Shown: positions 1 to 8,944 of the stretch, in pieces
Numbering within the stretch: position 1 is the stretch's first letter
Layout of the letters: every line of letters starts with the position of its first letter
Source: Aphodosoma sp051870875
GTDB lineage: Bacteria > Bacteroidota > Bacteroidia > Bacteroidales > Paludibacteraceae
Direction of reading: 5' to 3'
NCBI GenBank assembly: GCA_051870875.1
Contig: JBJECG010000064.1
Location: 1-64,000, forward strand
DNA: 64,000 nucleotides
The notes under the pieces: model-generated
What the model was told of the DNA's origin: nothing
Seen by the model: only the letters and a program-made list of their open reading frames with translations
The model's database searches: none
Made by a program: the position numbers and the translations under genes

Positions 1-2
1 AA

Positions 3-941
3 GCCATGGAAGGAGTACGTGTACGTGTCATATACGACTTTCTGGGAAGCTACCACCTGCCGCCTCTTTGGCGCACCACACTCCGCGATGCAGGTGGCTA
101 CATACAACCGTTTCTCGAAGCCAACAACATCTTCGGATTTCTCATGCTTAACTACCGAAACCACCGCAAGCAAATAATCATCGACGGAAAAATAGGCTAT
201 ACAGGCGGAATGAACATGGCCGAACGGTACCGACGGGGAAACCGACTCGGCAACTGGCGCGACACATTCATACGCATCGAAGGTCCGGCAGTACACGGAC
301 TACAATACAACTTTTTGGTGGACTGGAGCTTTGTCGACGGAAAACTCATCTCCGACTTCAAATACTATCCGAAACCTCAACGATTCAACCGTGAAAATTA
401 CATACAGATAGTGGCTTCAGGTCCGGATACCGACTGGGCCAACATAAAACAAGGAATACTCTCGGCTATCTCCAATGCACAGCACCAGATACTTATTCAC
501 ACTCCGTACTGCATACCACCCGAAACAATACTAAGCGCACTGGAAACAGCCGCACTTTCGGGCATCGACGTAAAAGTGATGATACCCGAACGAAACGACT
601 CACTGTTGGTAGCCGCAGCAGGTCGCAGCTACATAGAAGGAATGCTGAAAGCCGGCATTAAAGTCTACTACTACCGATACAATTTTCTGCATTCAAAAGC
701 CATTGTAATAGACAATTACATGTCAATCGTAGGTACTACGAATATGGACAACCGTTCATACGAGCAAAACTTCGAGATAGCAGCATTTATCTATGACTCA
801 AACACCGCAGCCACACTTGTACACAACTTTGAAAAAGACCTCAGCATATCGCGCGAACTAAATATAAACGTATGGCATCACCGCAAAAAACGCAAAAAAA
901 TCATTGAATCCGTGGCGCGACTTTTCTCTCCTCTATTATAA
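3..941 (+). CDS. cls: Cardiolipin synthase (phospholipase D family), 5'-truncated by the window edge
   Basis: This enzyme joins phosphatidylglycerol units (or PG with another phospholipid) into cardiolipin at the inner membrane. Two HKD catalytic motifs are visible. Counting from the first in-frame ATG at base 6, they are His53-Lys55-Asp60 followed by GGMN, and His229-Lys231-Asp236 followed by GTTNMDNRS. These are the paired PLD half-sites of bacterial Cls. The frame stays open to the left edge, and about 310 residues are visible against roughly 480 in the family, so the N-terminal membrane segments lie outside the window. The tail is basic (HHRKKRKK). The family call is secure; the exact phospholipid donor is not. 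Confidence 0.93.
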   Translation, partial: AMEGVRVRVIYDFLGSYHLPPLWRTTLRDAGGYIQPFLEANNIFGFLMLNYRNHRKQIIIDGKIGYTGGMNMAERYRRGNRLGNWRDTFIRIEGPAVHGLQYNFLVDWSFVDGKLISDFKYYPKPQRFNRENYIQIVASGPDTDWANIKQGILSAISNAQHQILIHTPYCIPPETILSALETAALSGIDVKVMIPERNDSLLVAAAGRSYIEGMLKAGIKVYYYRYNFLHSKAIVIDNYMSIVGTTNMDNRSYEQNFEIAAFIYDSNTAATLVHNFEKDLSISRELNINVWHHRKKRKKIIESVARLFSPLL

Positions 942-1022
942 CAAAAAACGGCAAATCATTTTCCGGACAAGCATAAACAATTTATTTATAACGCATTGTA
1001 TAATTGTTCCGAATATAATCAT

Positions 1023-1030
1023 TACCTTTG
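1023..1030 (+). promoter_or_regulatory. Bacteroidota -7 promoter element for mnmG
   Basis: TACCTTTG followed by CA matches the TAnnTTTG -7 box of the primary sigma factor of Bacteroidota. A TTG lies 16 bases upstream (1004-1006), closer than the usual 19-21, so the -33 part is weak. Transcription would start near 1036, about 50 bases before mnmG. Confidence 0.6.
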
Positions 1031-1085
1031 CATCTTGGTAAAAATTCAAGTTTAAATACATTGTTAATCTGAATATCAGACATAT

Positions 1086-2966
1086 ATGACCGACTACGAT
1101 GTTATTGTCATAGGAGCGGGACACGCCGGTTGTGAAGCAGCATCGGCGTCCGCACGCCTCGGAAGTCGAACTCTGCTCATCACAATGGACATGAACAAAA
1201 TAGCCCAGATGAGCTGCAATCCGGCTATAGGCGGAATAGCCAAAGGTCAGATAGTACGCGAAATAGATGCCCTCGGCGGACAAATGGGTATTGTCACCGA
1301 CATGACAGCCATACAATTCCGCATGCTCAACCGCAGCAAAGGTCCGGCCATGTGGAGTCCGCGAAGCCAGTCAGACCGCGCACACTTTATAATGAAATGG
1401 CGCGAAATGCTCGACCAGACCCCGAACCTCGACATCTGGCAGGACGTTGTCACTTCACTGGTAATCAATGACAATACAAAAACTGTAACTGGCGTACATA
1501 CAAGTTTCGGCACAAAATTCTCGGCACGTACAGTCGTACTGACTGCCGGCACATTCCTTGACGGACTTATGCACATCGGACGCACCAGAATCAATGGAGG
1601 ACGCATATCCGAACCGGCATCATACGGCATAACCGGACAACTCTCTTCTTACGGACTACGTACCGGACGAATGAAAACCGGCACACCTGCACGTATATGT
1701 GGCAGAAGCATCGATTTCACCGCCATGCAACGTCAGGATGGAGAAACAGACTTCCATAAATTCTCATTCCTCGATTTCCAGCCACGACCTCTGCCACAAC
1801 GCCCCTGCTGGATCACATTCACAAATACAACGACACACGACATACTCCGTTCCGGACTGAAAGACTCCCCTCTCTACAACGGACAGATCCAATCCATAGG
1901 ACCACGCTACTGTCCGTCAATAGAAACAAAAATCGTAACATTTGCCGACAAAGACCAACACCAACTGTTCATCGAACCCGAAGGATACAACACACAGGAA
2001 TACTATATCAACGGATTCTCTTCATCACTCCCGGTCGACATACAATTCGCAGCCCTTCGTACAGTACCCGGACTTGAAAACATGACAGCCTACCGTCCTG
2101 GATATGCCATCGAATACACTTATTTCGACCCTACCCAACTCTACCACACACTCGAATCAAAACTCATACACAACCTCTATTTGGCCGGACAAGTCAACGG
2201 AACCACAGGTTACGAAGAAGCTGCCGGACAAGGACTGGTAGCCGGAATAAACGCCCACCGGCAATGTCATGGAGACAAACCATTCACACTTGGCCGTGAC
2301 GAAGCATACATAGGGGTACTTATAGACGACTTGGTGACAAAAGGTGTCGACGAGCCATATCGCATGTTCACATCACGGGCAGAATACCGCATACTGCTCC
2401 GCCAGGACGATGCCGACATACGCCTAACCCAACGCTCATACGACTTAGGGCTGGCAGATACACACCGGCATCAGCTTATGATTGCAAAAAAACAGCAAAT
2501 AGACGATTTCACTGACTATACAAAAAGCACAGCTGTCAAAGCCGGCGACATCAATTCTCATATCGAAGCACTCGGCTGTACGCCACTCCATCAAAGCACC
2601 AAGCTGTACGATTTGATTCTCCGTCCGCAAATCAGCATTGCAAGCCTCACCCCGATTTGTCCGGAACTGAAAAAAGGGTTGGAACTGATTGAAGAAAAAC
2701 GCAAGAAAGAAATCATTGAAGCGGCAGAAATCATCATCAAATATTCAGGCTATATCGATCGGGAACGCATGATAGCCGACAAATTGCAACGCCTTGACCA
2801 TATAGCCATTTCCGACCGGTTCGACTACTCCACTATCCAGTCACTCTCCACCGAAGCCAGGCAAAAGCTGCAACGCATCCAACCCCAGACCATCGGGCAG
2901 GCAAGTCGCATACCCGGAGTGTCGCCAAACGACATAAACGTACTATTAGTACTTTTAGGACGATAA
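1086..2966 (+). CDS. mnmG: tRNA uridine-5-carboxymethylaminomethyl modification enzyme MnmG (GidA)
   Basis: With MnmE this FAD enzyme builds the 5-carboxymethylaminomethyl group on U34 of tRNAs reading two-fold degenerate codons. The FAD-binding dinucleotide motif GAGHAGCEAA sits at residues 10-19, followed by the conserved SCNPAIGGIAKG block. The middle of the protein carries the family segments KTGTPARI and YNTQEYYINGFSSSLP, and GQVNGTTGYEEAAGQG is the second FAD-contact region. The C-terminus ends in the usual helical MnmE-binding domain (IPGVSPNDINVLLVLL). Length, 626 residues, is normal. It heads a co-oriented run with apt and uvrC. MnmE is not in the window. Confidence 0.98.
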   Translation: MTDYDVIVIGAGHAGCEAASASARLGSRTLLITMDMNKIAQMSCNPAIGGIAKGQIVREIDALGGQMGIVTDMTAIQFRMLNRSKGPAMWSPRSQSDRAHFIMKWREMLDQTPNLDIWQDVVTSLVINDNTKTVTGVHTSFGTKFSARTVVLTAGTFLDGLMHIGRTRINGGRISEPASYGITGQLSSYGLRTGRMKTGTPARICGRSIDFTAMQRQDGETDFHKFSFLDFQPRPLPQRPCWITFTNTTTHDILRSGLKDSPLYNGQIQSIGPRYCPSIETKIVTFADKDQHQLFIEPEGYNTQEYYINGFSSSLPVDIQFAALRTVPGLENMTAYRPGYAIEYTYFDPTQLYHTLESKLIHNLYLAGQVNGTTGYEEAAGQGLVAGINAHRQCHGDKPFTLGRDEAYIGVLIDDLVTKGVDEPYRMFTSRAEYRILLRQDDADIRLTQRSYDLGLADTHRHQLMIAKKQQIDDFTDYTKSTAVKAGDINSHIEALGCTPLHQSTKLYDLILRPQISIASLTPICPELKKGLELIEEKRKKEIIEAAEIIIKYSGYIDRERMIADKLQRLDHIAISDRFDYSTIQSLSTEARQKLQRIQPQTIGQASRIPGVSPNDINVLLVLLGR

Positions 2967-2972
2967 ATACAC

Positions 2973-2994
2973 ATATGTTCCACGTGGAACATAT
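2973..2994. promoter_or_regulatory. parS: parS chromosome-partitioning site
   Basis: The 16-base core TGTTCCACGTGGAACA (2976-2991) is a perfect palindrome and matches the conserved bacterial parS consensus (TGTTNCACGTGNAACA) bound by ParB. The symmetry continues 3 bases each side, giving 22 bases of perfect dyad. It lies in the 63-base gap between mnmG and apt. parS sites cluster around the replication origin, so this suggests the window is origin-proximal. I found no second copy on reading, and parA/parB are not in the window. Confidence 0.82.
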
Positions 2995-3029
2995 CAAAAT
3001 ACAAACTATAAAACATATAGAATACAACT

Positions 3030-3554
3030 ATGACTCCGGAAGAAGTGAAAAAGCGTATACGCGATGTCTACGATTTTCCTGTAAAGGGAATTGTTTTCCG
3101 CGATCTGACGACCGCTATCAAAGATGCCGAATGCGTGAAATTTTTTGCCGATGAAATGTATAAACTGTATTCCGACAAAGGTATTACTAAAGTGGTCGGC
3201 ATAGAATCGCGTGGATTCATCATAGCCCCTATAGCAGGATACAAATTGGGTGCAGGCTTTGTTCCAATCCGTAAAAAAGGAAAACTCCCCGCCGATACAA
3301 TCGAGATAAACTATACAAAAGAATATAGCGTAGACACAATTCAAATTCATACTGATGCCCTTTCTCCTGACGATGTGGTGCTCATCCATGATGATCTGTT
3401 GGCTACAGGAGGGACTATGGCTGCAGCATGTGAACTGGTACGTAAATTCAATGTCAGAAAAATATATGTAAATTTTCTCGTCGAACTCGACAATCTGAAC
3501 GGCCGCCAAATGTTTGACAAAAATATTGAGGTGACTTCACTCATACACTATTGA
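3030..3554 (+). CDS. apt: Adenine phosphoribosyltransferase
   Basis: Salvages adenine by condensing it with PRPP to give AMP in the cytoplasm. The PRPP-binding signature VVLIHDDLLATGGT is at residues 116-129, and the ESRGF block at about 59-63 is typical of Apt. Length (174 residues) is standard. It starts 63 bases after mnmG, with the parS palindrome in between, and ends 16 bases before uvrC, so the three may be cotranscribed. Confidence 0.97.
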   Translation: MTPEEVKKRIRDVYDFPVKGIVFRDLTTAIKDAECVKFFADEMYKLYSDKGITKVVGIESRGFIIAPIAGYKLGAGFVPIRKKGKLPADTIEINYTKEYSVDTIQIHTDALSPDDVVLIHDDLLATGGTMAAACELVRKFNVRKIYVNFLVELDNLNGRQMFDKNIEVTSLIHY

Positions 3555-3570
3555 CATACAAACCACATAT

Positions 3571-5388
3571 ATGAATGACCGCATTGAACATATCAAGGCA
3601 ATTGTTGCAGCCATGCCGACAACACCTGGAGTATACCAATACTTCAACGAAGAAGGAGCGATCATATATGTAGGAAAAGCAAAAAATCTCAAACGTCGTG
3701 TCAGTTCTTATTTCAATAAAACACACGACTCAGTAAAAACAAACATTCTTGTAAGCAAAATACACGACCTTCGTTACATCTGTGTAAACACCGAAGCCGA
3801 TGCCCTTTTGCTCGAAAACAATCTTATAAAACAATACCAGCCAAGGTACAACATTCTGCTCAAAGACGGTAAAACGTATCCCTGGCTCTGCATTACCCGC
3901 GAAGAATTTCCTCGGATATTCAAAACACGGAAAATATTTCATGGTGCCGATTATTACGGGCCATATCCCAGCTCATATACACTTGATGTCCTGCTATCCC
4001 TGATACGTGAGATATACCCTATCCGTACATGTCGGCAAACTTTCACATCCGAAAACATACGTCTCGGACACTATGAACTTTGTCTGCAATATCATATTAA
4101 AAACTGCAAAGCCCCATGTATAGGACTGCAATCGAAAGAAGAATACAACAAGATAATCGATGAAATAAGAGACATCGCCCGCGGACGTTCTCACATCATC
4201 ACACAATATCTGCTCGAAAATATGCAGGCACTGGCCCGGGAATACAAATTTGAAGAAGCACAACTGCTAAAACAAAAATACGACGCCATAATAAATTACC
4301 AGTCAAAAACCGTCATAACAACTACATCTGACAACAACATCGATGTCTTTGGATATGATGATGACGGACAAAGCGCATATATCAATATTTTAAGAATCAA
4401 TGGAGGATCTGTCACTCAAGGTATTACGATCGAATATAAGAAAAATCTTGACGAACCGCAAGAAGAGATACTTGCATTGGCAATAATAGAACTCCGTGAA
4501 CGGTTTCATAGCAAATCACATCAGATAATCGTACCTTTTATCCCTGATATAGAATTAAATGACGTAGAATTTATAGTACCGCAGCGCGGAGACAAACGCA
4601 AATTGCTTGATCTCAGCATGCAAAACGTCAGACAATACCGTGTAGACAAATACAAGCAAAACGACAAACTCAATCCCGAACAACGCACAACCCGGTTGCT
4701 TCAAGATATAAAGAATGTGCTGCATTTACGGCATCTGCCCCGACATATCGAATGTTTCGACAATTCCAACATATCCGGTACAGATGCCGTAGCGGCATGT
4801 GTGGTATTCCGCAACGGAAAACCTGCAAAAAAAGATTACCGCAAATTCAATATACGTACGGTAGTAGGTCCTGATGACTATGCTTCAATGGCTGAAGTAG
4901 TATATCGCCGGTATAACAGGATGAAAAACGAAGGTACGCCACTACCCGACCTTATCATCACCGATGGTGGAAAGGGGCAGATGGAAGTTGTGCGCCATGT
5001 CATCGAAGACCAACTTAATCTCGACATCGAAATAGCCGGACTTGCCAAAGACAACAAACACCGTACAGCTGAAATACTGGTAGGTTTTCCTCCTAAGGAA
5101 GTAGGACTGAAAACAACCGATTACACTTTCAAGTTTCTGGCATCAATACAAGACGAAGTACACCGTTTTGCCATCACATTCCACCGCAAAAAACGAAGTG
5201 CCCGGCAGACAACGTCGATCCTCGATACGATACCCGGAATAGGTGAAAAAACAAAAACAGAGCTCCTCCGGCACTACAAATCAGTGAAACGAATCTCTTT
5301 GGCATCAGAAGAAGAATTGGTAGAAATTATAGGAAAAAACAGAGCTTCAATCATTTACAATACATTTCATCACAATTTGACCGTCTGA
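3571..5388 (+). CDS. uvrC: UvrABC system subunit C (excinuclease)
   Basis: Makes the dual incisions in nucleotide excision repair after UvrA and UvrB have marked the lesion. Residues 16-47 form the GIY-YIG nuclease (TTPGVYQYF, YVGKAKNLKRR) that cuts on the 3' side. A UVR motif (about 205-230) contacts UvrB. The RNase H-like domain carries the conserved ECFDNSNISG and LIITDGGKGQ segments needed for the 5' cut. A helix-hairpin-helix pair (IPGIGEKTKTELLRHY) ends the protein. The 605-residue length is normal. Its partner uvrA is at 55-58 kb on the other strand. Confidence 0.97.
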   Translation: MNDRIEHIKAIVAAMPTTPGVYQYFNEEGAIIYVGKAKNLKRRVSSYFNKTHDSVKTNILVSKIHDLRYICVNTEADALLLENNLIKQYQPRYNILLKDGKTYPWLCITREEFPRIFKTRKIFHGADYYGPYPSSYTLDVLLSLIREIYPIRTCRQTFTSENIRLGHYELCLQYHIKNCKAPCIGLQSKEEYNKIIDEIRDIARGRSHIITQYLLENMQALAREYKFEEAQLLKQKYDAIINYQSKTVITTTSDNNIDVFGYDDDGQSAYINILRINGGSVTQGITIEYKKNLDEPQEEILALAIIELRERFHSKSHQIIVPFIPDIELNDVEFIVPQRGDKRKLLDLSMQNVRQYRVDKYKQNDKLNPEQRTTRLLQDIKNVLHLRHLPRHIECFDNSNISGTDAVAACVVFRNGKPAKKDYRKFNIRTVVGPDDYASMAEVVYRRYNRMKNEGTPLPDLIITDGGKGQMEVVRHVIEDQLNLDIEIAGLAKDNKHRTAEILVGFPPKEVGLKTTDYTFKFLASIQDEVHRFAITFHRKKRSARQTTSILDTIPGIGEKTKTELLRHYKSVKRISLASEEELVEIIGKNRASIIYNTFHHNLTV

Positions 5389-5551
5389 GAATCGCATAAA
5401 TTTTTCAAACTGTACATCACTTCAGATACAAACAAAAAATAAAACAGATCACTGCTGCATCACATTGAATGAAAATACTGAATTCAACGCATAAAATCAA
5501 TAATTGAAAATCAAATACATTATCTATTAAAAAACTAAAATCAGATAAACA

Positions 5552-6949
5552 ATGAAATTTTCATCAGCCTTTTGGACAGCCAACATAGCCGAAATGTTGG
5601 AACGCACCGCTTATTACGCCATATTTGTAGCTATTACACTATATCTGTCAAATATCTTGGGATTCAATGATATTGAATCGGCACTTATTTCAGGAGGCTT
5701 TTCGGCAATGATGTATTTTCTGCCTATCTTTTCCGGAGCATACGCCGACCGTATAGGTTATCGCAAATCCATGATAATAGCATTTACGCTTATGCCTGTC
5801 GGATACATGCTCTTAGGTCTTTTGCCCTATATGTTCGAAGGTCTCGGGCTGGTTCATTATGCTGATGCTCCGAAAGGTGCAGCATCATTGGTTTCAAATC
5901 TGATAACCGACAACGAATATACAGGGCTCTGTGAAAGCCCTCTCCGTTGGCTGGTTATACCTGTCATGCTCATATTGGTTGTAGGAGGATCATTTATCCG
6001 CAGCATCATCCGTGCATCCGTGGCACGTGAAACCACAACCGAAAATCGCGCACGAGGTTATTCCGTATTTTACATGCTTGTCAATATAGGTGCATTCAGC
6101 GGAAAAACAATAATCGACCCATTTCGCACATGGATTGGAGAAAGAGCCTACATATATGTCAATTTCGTATCAATGGCACTGTGTATCATTGCACTTGTCA
6201 TGGTAATATTCATGTATCATTCTGTCAATACTGCCGGACAAGGCAAATCCATGAGTGAAATAGGACATTCTCTCATCAGAGGACTTACCAACAAAAGACT
6301 GCTTTGCATAATATTCATTGCCACAGGATTCTGGATGTGCCAACAACAACTATATGCCACTATGCCGAAATACGTCATACGTATGGCAGGTGAAAATGCC
6401 AGACCAGGTTGGATAGCAAATATCAATCCACTTGTAGTGGTACTTATGGTAAATACCATTACTAAATGGATGTCTCGTTTTTCAGCTCTTACATCTATGG
6501 TTGTAGGTATGATACTGGTACCTGTAGCAGCTCTCGTCATGTCGACAGGCAACTTGCTCGGGTCTGAACCAATATTCGGAATGCATCCAATTACACTCAT
6601 GTTGATCCTCGGTATCATGCTTCAGGGTCTGTGTGAATGCTTTATTACACCACGATATCTCGAATATTTTTCATCACAAGCACCGAAAGGTGAAGAAGGC
6701 ATGTATATGGGACTTAGTCAGATGGACTCTTTCTTTTCATCCATCCTCGGCTTTGGACTTTCAGGTATCCTACTCAGCAAATACTGTCCTGACCCAAATC
6801 TTTTTGAAACCCGTGAAGCATGGGCTGAAGCAAGTGCCAATGCACATTATATATGGTATTATTTCGCAGCCATAGGTATGATAGCAGCCATAGCACTTGT
6901 CATATTTGAAATAGTTACCAGAAAAATAGATTCTAAAAAAAACTTATAA
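5552..6949 (+). CDS. MFS transporter of the POT/peptide-transporter type
   Basis: A polytopic inner-membrane protein of 465 residues with about 12 hydrophobic segments. The start (FWTANIAEMLERTAYYAIF) resembles the first helix of proton-dependent oligopeptide transporters, and SGAYADRIGYRKSM is an MFS A-loop between helices 2 and 3. The ENRARGYSVFYMLVNIGAFSG segment is similar to the conserved POT helix-5 region. Peptide transport is therefore likely, but the full ExxER proton-coupling motif appears only in the related form EMLER, so the substrate is inferred. The stop overlaps the ribF start by one base, which suggests translational coupling. Confidence 0.75.
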   Translation: MKFSSAFWTANIAEMLERTAYYAIFVAITLYLSNILGFNDIESALISGGFSAMMYFLPIFSGAYADRIGYRKSMIIAFTLMPVGYMLLGLLPYMFEGLGLVHYADAPKGAASLVSNLITDNEYTGLCESPLRWLVIPVMLILVVGGSFIRSIIRASVARETTTENRARGYSVFYMLVNIGAFSGKTIIDPFRTWIGERAYIYVNFVSMALCIIALVMVIFMYHSVNTAGQGKSMSEIGHSLIRGLTNKRLLCIIFIATGFWMCQQQLYATMPKYVIRMAGENARPGWIANINPLVVVLMVNTITKWMSRFSALTSMVVGMILVPVAALVMSTGNLLGSEPIFGMHPITLMLILGIMLQGLCECFITPRYLEYFSSQAPKGEEGMYMGLSQMDSFFSSILGFGLSGILLSKYCPDPNLFETREAWAEASANAHYIWYYFAAIGMIAAIALVIFEIVTRKIDSKKNL

Positions 6950-7866
6950 TGAAAATATTTGACATTACCGACTCAAACCACTGTCCCACTACGGCTACAA
7001 TAGGATTTTTCGATGGTGTACATAACGGACATCGGTTTCTGATTGATACAGTAAAACAAGAATCAATATGCCGTAATCAAAAATCAATGATTGTCACATT
7101 CGACAATCATCCGAAATTACTGTTCGAACCACTTTGCAAACTCAAACAACTGACATTGACAAACGAACGGATACCGCTTCTTGAAAAAACCGGTATCGAT
7201 TATACTTTGGTGCTCGACTTCAATCAAAAACTGGCATCGTATACTTCATCTGAATTTATGGACATGATGAAAGAAAGATTCTGTGTCAACACACTGGTTA
7301 TCGGTTATGACCATCACTTCGGAAGTGATATCAGATCATCTTTTACGGATTACAGACAATATGGTAAAACTATTGGTATGGAAGTAATTGATGCAAAAGA
7401 ATTTACCGAAAAAAACATAGCTGTAAGCAGTTCGAAAATACGTAAAGCACTCGAAAACCGCGATATAATTACCGCAAATGAATATTTAGGCTACAATTAC
7501 ACAATCAACGGAACTGTTGTCGATGGAAATAAAATAGGAAGAACCATAGATTTTCCAACAGCAAACATATCTGTCGACAAAATGAAACTCATTCCATCTG
7601 ATGGAGTTTATGCGGCAAAAGCCATCATAGATTCTCACATCTACAAAGCAATGGTAAATATAGGCAACCGTCCAACCATATCAAACGAAAACATTACTAC
7701 AATAGAAGCACATATCATAGACTTTGACGAAAACATTTACAACAAAAACATAACAATAGAATTTGTAGATTTCATTCGTGGAGAAAAAAAATTCAATAAC
7801 ATACAATTGCTTAAACAACAACTAATTACAGACAAAAACAACATTATTGATATTGTAAAAATATAA
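6949..7866 (+). CDS. ribF: Bifunctional riboflavin kinase / FAD synthetase
   Basis: Phosphorylates riboflavin to FMN and adenylylates FMN to FAD in the cytoplasm. The N-terminal nucleotidyltransferase carries GFFDGVHNGH (residues 19-28) and the later SSSKIR element. The C-terminal flavokinase has GRTIDFPTANI and a GVYAAKA strand. Length 305 is typical. The ATG shares its A with the last base of the upstream transporter stop (TAATG), so the two are probably one transcript. Coding DNA is notably A-rich here compared with genes after 10 kb. Confidence 0.95.
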   Translation: MKIFDITDSNHCPTTATIGFFDGVHNGHRFLIDTVKQESICRNQKSMIVTFDNHPKLLFEPLCKLKQLTLTNERIPLLEKTGIDYTLVLDFNQKLASYTSSEFMDMMKERFCVNTLVIGYDHHFGSDIRSSFTDYRQYGKTIGMEVIDAKEFTEKNIAVSSSKIRKALENRDIITANEYLGYNYTINGTVVDGNKIGRTIDFPTANISVDKMKLIPSDGVYAAKAIIDSHIYKAMVNIGNRPTISNENITTIEAHIIDFDENIYNKNITIEFVDFIRGEKKFNNIQLLKQQLITDKNNIIDIVKI

Positions 7867-7903
7867 ATACGGAAACAATATTGAAAATAAAAATTTCAGT
7901 ACA

Positions 7904-7935
7904 TTTGGCCAAATCAAACAAAAGTATTACCTTTG
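7904..7935 (+). promoter_or_regulatory. Complete Bacteroidota promoter for the tRNA-Gly/tRNA-Leu pair
   Basis: TTTG (7904-7907), a 20-base spacer, then TACCTTTG (7928-7935) and CA: a textbook -33/-7 pair. Transcription would start near 7941, 44 bases before the tRNA-Gly gene. Confidence 0.8.
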
Positions 7936-7942
7936 CAATTGG

Positions 7943-7970
7943 AAAATGACAGTTGTTCGGTTGTCATTTT
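7943..7970 (+). terminator. Terminator-like hairpin in the tRNA leader
   Basis: A 9-bp perfect stem (AAAATGACA with TGTCATTTT) around a 10-base loop, ending in a T run, lies directly after the predicted transcription start and before tRNA-Gly. It may be a processing signal or an attenuator; the stem is AT-rich so its strength is uncertain. Confidence 0.35.
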
Positions 7971-7984
7971 TCATATGAATTTTT

Positions 7985-8057
7985 GCGAAAATAGCTCAGT
8001 TGGTAGAGCATAACCTTGCCAAGGTTAGGGTCGCGGGTTCGAGTCCCGTTTTTCGCT
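7985..8057 (+). tRNA. tRNA-Gly (anticodon GCC)
   Basis: A 73-base cloverleaf. The acceptor stem GCGAAAA pairs with TTTTCGC, the D-arm contains AGCTCAGTTGGTAGAGC, the anticodon loop is TTGCCAA (GCC), and the T-arm is GCGGG-TTCGAGT-CCCGT with a terminal G-T pair. CCA is not encoded. The same 73 bases occur again at 53965-54037. Confidence 0.97.
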
Positions 8058-8070
8058 CTTGAATCTAAGA

Positions 8071-8094
8071 AAATCGGGATTTTCCCGATTTTTC
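8071..8094 (+). terminator. Intrinsic terminator-like hairpin between the two tRNAs
   Basis: AAATCGGG and CCCGATTT form an 8-bp stem with a short T-rich loop, followed by more T residues. It lies between tRNA-Gly and tRNA-Leu and could cause partial termination or mark a processing point. Confidence 0.5.
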
Positions 8095-8119
8095 TGTATT
8101 TAATGACATATAGTCTGCT

Positions 8120-8203
8120 GCCCGGATGGTGAAATGGTAGACACGAAGGACTTAAAATCCTTTGGCCATTGCGGCTGTGCGGGTTCAAGTCCCGCTCCGG
8201 GTA
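8120..8203 (+). tRNA. tRNA-Leu (anticodon TAA)
   Basis: An 84-base class II tRNA. The acceptor GCCCGGA pairs with TCCGGGT (first pair G-T). The anticodon stem AAGGA/TCCTT holds the loop CTTAAAA (TAA). A long variable arm and the T-arm GCGGG-TTCAAGT-CCCGC follow. CCA is not encoded. Confidence 0.95.
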
Positions 8204-8211
8204 CCGAAAAC

Positions 8212-8252
8212 AGGGCTGATACTTTTCAAATCAAGTATCAGCCCTATTTTTT
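8212..8252 (+). terminator. Rho-independent terminator after tRNA-Leu
   Basis: A 13-bp perfect stem (AGGGCTGATACTT with AAGTATCAGCCCT), 8-base loop and a run of six T residues. Confidence 0.9.
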
Positions 8253-8864
8253 GGCATAACTACATTAACAGAAAAATATTTGTACCACCATGTCAATAAT
8301 GATGTTGAAAACTTCGTAAACAACAAATGAAAACTTTGTACATAATGCTATTGCAATCGATGAAAAAATTTTTACACAAATACATTTTGACAAAACAATG
8401 AACATCCGGAAAAAAACAACAATTACATAACAATAGATTATAAACATATAAAACTTATTGTATAGTAATTACATAACTCAGTTGTAAACATTATCAACAT
8501 CATTATATCATCATAAAATATTTATTTTTTCAATGAATAAAATCATTATGGATATAATATGTCAGTAAACAAAATTGTCATATTTGTTTTGTTGCACTAT
8601 TTGGTTGGCAACAACCACCGTGCAAAATACTGTAATCCGAATATCATATCTGTTTGTCTGATTGAAAATGAATCATGAAAAAATATTGAAAAAATATACT
8701 TAGGTATACAAATTGCAGTGGAAAAAGTAATATTGTCAGTCTGATTATTGAAAATGATAATGTGGCGATAAATAGTTGTTTTGTTACTGACTTGACAATC
8801 AAATAATTAAAATAAAACGATCAATAAATAGACAATTTTGGTACATTATTAGCAATATATTCTG
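8253..8864. other. AT-rich intergenic region, tentative replication-origin candidate
   Basis: About 610 bases without a credible gene, strongly A+T-rich, between a terminator and a promoter. TTATCAACA (8491-8499) differs at one position from the DnaA box TTATCCACA, and several weaker box-like words occur (TGTACATAA near 8338, TGTCAATAA near 8290). Base composition of the plus strand shifts from C>G on the left (spot counts at 0-7 kb) to G>C on the right (10.7-19 kb). With parS 5.5 kb away this fits an origin, but there is no tight DnaA-box array, and the plus strand is C-rich again at 36-46 kb, so this remains a hypothesis. Confidence 0.25.
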
Positions 8865-8872
8865 TATATTTG
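8865..8872 (+). promoter_or_regulatory. -7 promoter element for the OmpA/TPR lipoprotein
   Basis: TATATTTG followed by C matches TAnnTTTG. A TTTG lies 24 bases upstream (8837-8840), a little too far for the ideal -33. Transcription would start near 8878, leaving a leader of about 67 bases before the ATG at 8945. Confidence 0.55.
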
Positions 8873-8944
8873 CACTGTATTTCGTAGATTCTGTTTATAC
8901 TGTAGCAACGATAAAATTATTAAATACAAAATATTTGTTTGATT

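Noticed and set aside
8265..8447. Short minus-strand frame in the AT-rich gap
   Set aside because: Its hydrophobic composition follows from AT-rich DNA; no promoter or homology is visible.
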